Below, piece by piece: positions 6,241 to 9,325 of a DNA stretch of 9,325 bases. Under the pieces are notes generated by a model that saw nothing but the letters and a program-made list of their open reading frames with translations, had not been told where the DNA came from and did no database searches. Location of the stretch: assembly GCA_030917245.1 (NCBI GenBank), contig JAUPVA010000095.1, forward strand, positions 1 through 9,325, in the 5' to 3' direction. Both the position numbers and the translations under genes were made by a program. This DNA comes from Patescibacteria group bacterium (GTDB lineage: Bacteria; Patescibacteriota; Saccharimonadia; Saccharimonadales; Saccharimonadaceae). How positions within the stretch are numbered: the first letter of the stretch is position 1; the number at the start of each line of letters is the position of its first letter.

Positions 6241-8048
6241 GCAGTCTTCAAATACTCAGCCAACTGGTCAAGTCTAATCGTCTCTTCCCCGCCTTGGGTT
6301 CGAATACTTACAGTGCCAGCCTCTTTGTCTTTTGGACCGACAATTAGCTGGACTGGAATTTTCATTCCTGTTGCTTCGCGAATTTTCTTCCCGAGACTCT
6401 CGTTACGGTCATCGCAGCTGTAACGTAGCTCGTTATATTTAACTGGTTGCATTAATACGGTTTCGGCAAGAATTGCCTTAATTTGCTCGACATAATCTAG
6501 TACCGTGTCGTTAATGGTCAAAATACGGACTTGCTCTGGAGCCGCCCATAGCGGAAACCAGCCAGCGGTATGTTCGATAAACACGCTCAGGAACCGCTCG
6601 ATGCTCCCGAGCAATGCACAGTGAATCATCACAGGCGCCTGGAAGCCGCCTTCGGCGTCAGTGTACTGAAGCCCAAATCGCTGCGGTTGCACAAAATCCA
6701 GCTGCACAGTCGCCACTTGGTGTTCACGGCCAATCGCGTCAGTTGCCATAAAGTCGATTTTTGGTCCATAAAACGCCGCCTCACCGTTTTGCTCGAAATA
6801 TTCCAGCGCATTATTTTCGACAGCTGATTTAAGTTGAGCTTGGGCAGACTGCCATAGTTCTGGTTCGCCTAAGTACGCATCGGAATCGTCGCGGTAACTC
6901 AGCCGAACGCGCAATTCTAGTCCCACACTCGCATACAGCTCTTGTGCCGAAGCTAGCAGTCCGTTGACTTCATCCTCGATTTGATCAGGCCTTGCGAATA
7001 CGTGACTATCGTCTTGAGTAGCTGAACGTACACGGTTCAGCCCGCCCAGCTCACCAGTCTTCTCGTCTCTGTAAATAGTTGTCGTCTCTAGGTAGCGCAC
7101 TGGCATGTCGCGGTAACTACGAGGTTGACTAGCATAGATCTGAGTATGATGCGGGCAGTTCATTGGCTTCATAACAAACTTATCATTCGACTCCTGGCTC
7201 GTGACAAGAAATAGCTCGTCGCCTAACTTCTCCCAGTGGCCAGAAGTCTCGTACAATTCGTGCTTGGTAATGTGTGGAATCCAGACTTTTTCAAAACCGG
7301 CTTGTTCGCGAAGCTGGTTACTGTAGCGCGACAATACCTCACGTAGTACCGTACCTCTCGGCGTAAACATAGGTAGCCCAATGCCGACCAACGGTGAGGT
7401 CGTATACAAATCGAGCTCTTTGCCAAGCTTACGATGGTCACGAGCTTTCGCCTGCTCAAGCATGTTGAGGTGTGCGTCTAGTTCTTCCTGAGTCGCAAAT
7501 GCCACCCCGTAAAGTCGTTGCATCTGCGGGTTTTTTTCGTTCCCGCGCCAGTAGGCACCGGCCACGCGCATAAGTTTAAACGCCCCTACCTTGCCGGTCG
7601 ATTCAACATGAGGCCCGCGACAAAGGTCAGTAAAGTCACCGTTCGTGTAAAATCCAACCTGTTCCATAGCCGCATCACCATCAGTAATCGTTCCCATTTC
7701 GTCCGCATCTAAATCGTGCGCAACGGTGGTGCCGCTCCGTTTCAGGTCATTCAATAATTCAGACTTGTAAGGCTGATTCGTTTCGAGCGCCCAAGCAATG
7801 GCTTCGTCAATTTGCTTGGTTGAGTGTTCAAAAGGCTGGTCTTGGTTAACAACCCGGCGCATCTCTTTCTCAATTTTCTTAAAATCAGATTCCGAAATCT
7901 TTGTGTCGCCAAGGTCAATGTCGTAGTAAAACCCATTCTCGACTACTGGCCCAATCCCGAATTTCGCATCTGGCCACAAGCGCTTCACCGCCGTCGCAGT
8001 AATATGAGCCAAGCTGTGGCGCATTGCATGTAATTGGTCGTCGTTCAT
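6237..8048 (-). CDS. thrS: Threonyl-tRNA synthetase, lacking the N-terminal TGS domain
   Basis: Charges tRNA-Thr. The 603-aa protein begins directly with the N2 editing domain, whose serine-editing residues are present: RHSLAH (H11, H15) and DLCRGPH (C143, H147). E. coli ThrRS has the same histidines at 73 and 77, so almost exactly the TGS domain is absent. Class II motifs follow: motif 1 around PRGTVLREVLSRY, motif 2 ETTTIYRDEKTGELGGLNRVR, and motif 3 LLGSIERFLSVFIEH. Zinc ligands are in KPMNCPHH, DDSHVF and MIHCALLG. The C-terminal anticodon-binding domain starts near PEQVRILTIND and contains LGKKIREA. ATG 8048 has AGAAGG 7 nt upstream. The preceding 124-aa gene ends 2 nt before it, and a T-box-like leader lies further upstream. 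Confidence 0.98.
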   Translation of the reverse strand: MNDDQLHAMRHSLAHITATAVKRLWPDAKFGIGPVVENGFYYDIDLGDTKISESDFKKIEKEMRRVVNQDQPFEHSTKQIDEAIAWALETNQPYKSELLNDLKRSGTTVAHDLDADEMGTITDGDAAMEQVGFYTNGDFTDLCRGPHVESTGKVGAFKLMRVAGAYWRGNEKNPQMQRLYGVAFATQEELDAHLNMLEQAKARDHRKLGKELDLYTTSPLVGIGLPMFTPRGTVLREVLSRYSNQLREQAGFEKVWIPHITKHELYETSGHWEKLGDELFLVTSQESNDKFVMKPMNCPHHTQIYASQPRSYRDMPVRYLETTTIYRDEKTGELGGLNRVRSATQDDSHVFARPDQIEDEVNGLLASAQELYASVGLELRVRLSYRDDSDAYLGEPELWQSAQAQLKSAVENNALEYFEQNGEAAFYGPKIDFMATDAIGREHQVATVQLDFVQPQRFGLQYTDAEGGFQAPVMIHCALLGSIERFLSVFIEHTAGWFPLWAAPEQVRILTINDTVLDYVEQIKAILAETVLMQPVKYNELRYSCDDRNESLGKKIREATGMKIPVQLIVGPKDKEAGTVSIRTQGGEETIRLDQLAEYLKTA

Positions 8049-8050
8049 AA

Positions 8051-8425
8051 TTATGCCTTCTTTCTTAAATTGATAATGACATACGACATAAAGCCAAATG
8101 CCACGGCGCCCATACTATTCACACCTATCCCCAACGGGTATATTGTAGTTAATTCGTCTTCGCCGTCGCAGTCAACATACCGTTCAGCTGCCGTAAAAGG
8201 CCAACCAACATAGATATTTATCGGGATTTCTCTACAGTTTGCTGGACCAGCACCCCCGTCTATATCAGTATCAGACTTATCTACATTCAAATTATTATTT
8301 GAATAGGCTCCAAGTATAGTCGCTTGATTGGTTGTGGTAAAACGAAACAGTGCATTAGTAGCTAGTACACCAACAATGGTTATAACGACGGCGCAGACAA
8401 TCGCGAATGTTCTTGTTTGACTCAT
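8051..8425 (-). CDS. Small two-helix membrane protein between leader and thrS
   Basis: Not recognised. The 124-aa protein has an N-terminal hydrophobic segment (about residues 7-29, FAIVCAVVITIVGVL) after a short MSQTRT start, which fits a signal anchor or uncleaved signal. A polar, probably extracytoplasmic middle part of about 70 residues contains two cysteines (NCREIP and VDCDGEDE) that could form a disulfide and several DxD-rich stretches. A second hydrophobic segment (about 95-118) ends in the basic tail NLRKKA. ATG 8425 has GAGGGG 8 nt upstream. The stop TAA is 2 nt before the thrS start and its last codons hold the thrS ribosome-binding site, so the pair is coupled. It is the first gene after the T-box terminator. 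Confidence 0.75.
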   Translation of the reverse strand: MSQTRTFAIVCAVVITIVGVLATNALFRFTTTNQATILGAYSNNNLNVDKSDTDIDGGAGPANCREIPINIYVGWPFTAAERYVDCDGEDELTTIYPLGIGVNSMGAVAFGFMSYVIINLRKKA

Positions 8426-8442
8426 TTATTGGCCCCTCTCGT

Positions 8443-8489
8443 AAAAAAAATAAAAACACGCCGCACGAAGATACATTCTTCTGGCGTGC
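8443..8489 (-). terminator. Leader terminator competing with the antiterminator
   Basis: GCACGCC (8489-8483) pairs with GGCGTGT (8462-8456). An inner GAAGA/TCTTC helix lies between them, and the T-tract runs to 8443, broken by a single A. Its first two bases overlap the GGC of antiterminator helix A1, so the two structures compete only over a short stretch. Confidence 0.85.
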
Positions 8490-8604
8490 CTCGGTCCTGC
8501 GAGCAGGAGGTTCCACCTTGGCTTTTACTGTTACCGCGTTCATTCGCCCGAACTCGATCGCTATAAGGCTGAACTCGGCGGTCGGTTACTCCGCGTCGTC
8601 ATTC
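8443..8604 (-). promoter_or_regulatory. T-box riboswitch-like leader of the thrS operon
   Basis: On the minus strand the T-box word TGGAACC (8515-8509) lies exactly as the 7-nt bulge of an antiterminator. Helix A1 is GG (8517-8516) with CC (8494-8493), flanked by AA/GA mismatches and GCC/GGC (8522-8520/8490-8488). Helix A2 is TCCTG/CAGGA (8508-8504/8499-8495). UGGA would pair with a tRNA 3' UCCA, fitting a U73 discriminator as in some tRNA-Thr. Upstream, a Stem I-like arm carries an AGTA and a hairpin CGCC-GAGTTC/GAGTTC-GGGCG. The canonical AGAGAG-type apical loop is not seen. Possible Thr specifiers are ACG (8539-8537) and ACA (8531-8529); neither can be assigned. A terminator and thrS follow, as expected. 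Confidence 0.72.
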
Positions 8605-8610
8605 ACTATT

Positions 8611-8640
8611 ATTCTAGTACCTTACCCCTTAATATTGCAA
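8611..8640 (-). promoter_or_regulatory. Promoter of the thrS operon
   Basis: Minus-strand TTGCAA (8640-8635), an 18-bp spacer and TAGAAT (8616-8611, five of six matches). Transcription would begin near 8604, just before the first leader helix. Confidence 0.6.
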
Positions 8641-8680
8641 CCCCCGCCCCTGTTTGATAGAATTATATAAGTCTGATCGA

Positions 8681-8757
8681 GGGTGATTAGCTCATTTGGC
8701 TAGAGCGCTTCATTGACGTTGAAGAGGTGAGAGGTTCGAATCCTCTATCGCCCACCA
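8681..8757 (+). tRNA. tRNA-Val (anticodon GAC), CCA encoded
   Basis: Cloverleaf with acceptor GGGTGAT/ATCGCCC (one T-G pair), D-arm GCTC/GAGC, anticodon stem CTTCA/TGAAG around loop TTGACGT, and T-arm AGAGG-TTCGAAT-CCTCT. The anticodon GAC is at 8715-8717 and decodes valine GUC/GUU. The discriminator is A and CCA is encoded at 8755-8757. A TATATA at 8664-8669 may be its -10 box, but no -35 is evident. It is divergent from the thrS leader. Confidence 0.96.
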
Positions 8758-8766
8758 AGCATAATG

Positions 8767-8788
8767 CCGACCATAGGGTCGGTTTTTT
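8767..8788 (+). terminator. Terminator of tRNA-Val
   Basis: CCGACC, loop ATAG, GGTCGG and TTTTTT, starting 10 nt after the encoded CCA. Confidence 0.93.
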
Positions 8789-8906
8789 GCTGGGTTGACT
8801 ATTTGATAACTTCCTCTAGCCGGACCCCCTGCTCTGCCTATGCCCTCTACTTTTTTCCCACAGCTACTCGTGAGTTATCCACGTGTCAAAAAGGCCGCAT
8901 TAACAG

Positions 8907-8932
8907 ATGTATATACCGTTCATGATATACGG
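8907..8932 (+). promoter_or_regulatory. Repeated ATATAC words upstream of the small ORF
   Basis: ATGTATATACCG and ATGATATACGG are near-repeats about 15 nt apart. GTATAT (8909-8914) and ATATAC (8925-8930) also form an inverted pair with a 10-nt spacer. They lie 18 nt before the -35 box of the 41-aa gene and could be an operator, or chance AT-rich sequence. The remaining intergenic DNA from 8789 to 8949 shows no gene, only a DnaA-box-like TTATCCACG at 8875-8883. Confidence 0.25.
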
Positions 8933-8949
8933 CTACATAGTATGTTCTA

Positions 8950-8978
8950 TTGACAAATATTACTGCTTATGCTAATAT
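8950..8978 (+). promoter_or_regulatory. Promoter of the 41-aa gene
   Basis: Perfect TTGACA (8950-8955), a 17-bp spacer and TAATAT (8973-8978, four of six). The box ends 6 nt before the ATG at 8985, so the message would start at or next to the start codon. Confidence 0.7.
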
Positions 8979-8984
8979 GAATAC

Positions 8985-9110
8985 ATGAGTAATTCTGAAC
9001 TCACCCACAAACCAGCAAAACAGTCGAAACTCGAGCAGTTCAACCTTGGCTTCGAATTCAACGAAACCTGGGACGAAGCCCGAAAAAAGTACTCGACTAG
9101 TAAAAAGTAA
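8985..9110 (+). CDS. Small leaderless ORF, 41 aa, unknown function
   Basis: The frame encodes a charged soluble peptide starting MSNSELTHKPAKQSKLEQFN and ending with ARKKYSTSKK. It has no membrane segment or cysteine and is rich in Lys, Glu and Ser, with an aromatic/acidic middle (NLGFEFNETWDEA) that may be a short helix or binding motif. No family is recognised. Support for a real gene is the good promoter just upstream, a TAA stop, and an intrinsic terminator 38 nt further on, so the unit is a complete monocistronic gene. No Shine-Dalgarno is present, consistent with leaderless translation. It could alternatively be a small RNA of about 190 nt carrying a chance frame. Confidence 0.6.
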   Translation: MSNSELTHKPAKQSKLEQFNLGFEFNETWDEARKKYSTSKK

Positions 9111-9147
9111 TCCCTTTTTACTCCCCTTTCATCGAAAATATTTTCCG

Positions 9148-9175
9148 ATCGCCGCTTAACATAAGCGGCGATTTT
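9148..9175 (+). terminator. Terminator of the 41-aa gene
   Basis: ATCGCCGCTTA, loop ACA and TAAGCGGCGAT form an 11-bp perfect inverted repeat, followed by TTTTC. Confidence 0.9.
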
Positions 9176-9201
9176 CTTATCGAGGTAACCTCAGCACCAG
9201 G

Positions 9202-9231
9202 TTATCCCCGTTTCCACTTATGTTTTCCACT
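9202..9231 (+). other. DnaA-box-like words
   Basis: TTATCCCCG (9202-9210), TTTCCAC (9211-9217) and TTTTCCACT (9223-9231) lie in a row, with another TTTCCAC at 9283-9289 inside nrdR and TTATCCACG at 8875-8883. Each differs from TTATCCACA by one or more bases. They may bind DnaA weakly or be unrelated repeats in the nrdR promoter region. Confidence 0.25.
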
Positions 9232-9253
9232 AGTATTTTTTATAGCTGTATGA

Positions 9254-9263
9254 CAATATATAG
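9254..9263 (+). promoter_or_regulatory. NrdR-box core and start region of nrdR
   Basis: CAATATATAG matches the NrdR-box core CWATATATWG at every position. It ends 2 nt before the nrdR ATG and overlaps the likely -10 region (CAATAT 9254-9259 or TATATA 9257-9262). This suggests autorepression and a leaderless transcript. A second box about 31 bp upstream, as is usual for NrdR pairs, is not clear (CTAGTATTTT at 9230-9239 is a poor match). Confidence 0.45.
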
Positions 9264-9265
9264 AC

Positions 9266-9325
9266 ATGATTTGCGTAAATTGTTTCCACGGGAAAACCAA
9301 GGTGACAAATAGTCGTCCCCACAAA
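9266..9325 (+). CDS. nrdR: Transcriptional repressor NrdR, first 20 residues only
   Basis: The frame reads MICVNCFHGKTKVTNSRPHK and runs off the right edge. It matches the start of NrdR (E. coli form MHCPFCFAVDTKVIDSR): the CxxC zinc-ribbon pair C3/C6, the following aromatic residue, TKV and the (D/N)SR motif. NrdR senses ATP/dATP through a downstream ATP-cone domain and represses ribonucleotide reductase genes. The cone and the second zinc pair would lie outside the window. An exact NrdR-box core lies directly upstream. ATG 9266 is the only plausible start, without a Shine-Dalgarno. Confidence 0.8.
   Translation, partial: MICVNCFHGKTKVTNSRPHK

Noticed and set aside
8407..8670. Plus-strand 87-aa frame and minus 62-aa frame over the thrS leader
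   Set aside because: They cover the leader hairpins and T-box word; no coding features.
9182..9192. Palindrome-like GAGGTAACCTC
   Set aside because: Only five paired bases with a one-base centre; too short to call a site.
1..9325. CRISPR array, insertion sequence or prophage
   Set aside because: No regularly spaced repeats, transposase, integrase or flanking terminal repeats were seen.

Overview
The window looks like a compact bacterial chromosome segment, most consistent with a Candidate Phyla Radiation bacterium of the Saccharibacteria (TM7) type. That placement is an inference from small overlapping genes, short intergenic gaps, several apparently leaderless promoters, a minimal threonyl-tRNA synthetase, a CPR-style winged-helix/nucleotidyltransferase-like protein, and the sequence of the partial NrdR. 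Genes use TAA, TAG and TGA as stops, so the standard code appears to apply. There is no sign of phage, insertion sequence or CRISPR.

Left part, minus strand: the 5' two thirds of RNase P RNA (cut by the window edge), a Nudix-like/RNase HI fusion, tRNA-Pro(GGG), a structured and probably unnamed non-coding RNA of about 170 nt with its own promoter and terminator, a proline-rich four-helix membrane protein, and an M50 site-2-type protease. A divergent promoter region at 2813-2906 then drives rpmB (bL28) on the plus strand. A strong bidirectional terminator separates rpmB from the convergent long operon.

Centre, minus strand, about 8604 down to 3145: one probable operon. A T-box-type leader with antiterminator and terminator precedes a 124-aa two-helix membrane protein. 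Then come thrS, a HAD 5'-nucleotidase-like gene, an alkyltransferase-like DNA-lesion protein, miaA, a winged-helix/nucleotidyltransferase-like protein and an inactive-looking metallo-beta-lactamase-fold protein. Start and stop codons overlap or nearly touch except for a 46-bp gap after miaA. If the T-box reading is right, uncharged tRNA-Thr would control the whole set, coupling tRNA charging, tRNA modification and nucleotide/DNA upkeep.

Right part, plus strand: tRNA-Val(GAC) with its own terminator, a leaderless 41-aa orphan protein with promoter and terminator, an intergenic stretch with DnaA-box-like words, and the first 20 codons of nrdR behind an exact NrdR-box core. The genes before 8604 mostly face left and those after 8681 face right. 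The most interesting items are the T-box-like leader, the ncRNA with alternative pairings, the Nudix-RNase H fusion, and the recurrent -10 boxes placed 6-8 nt before start codons.
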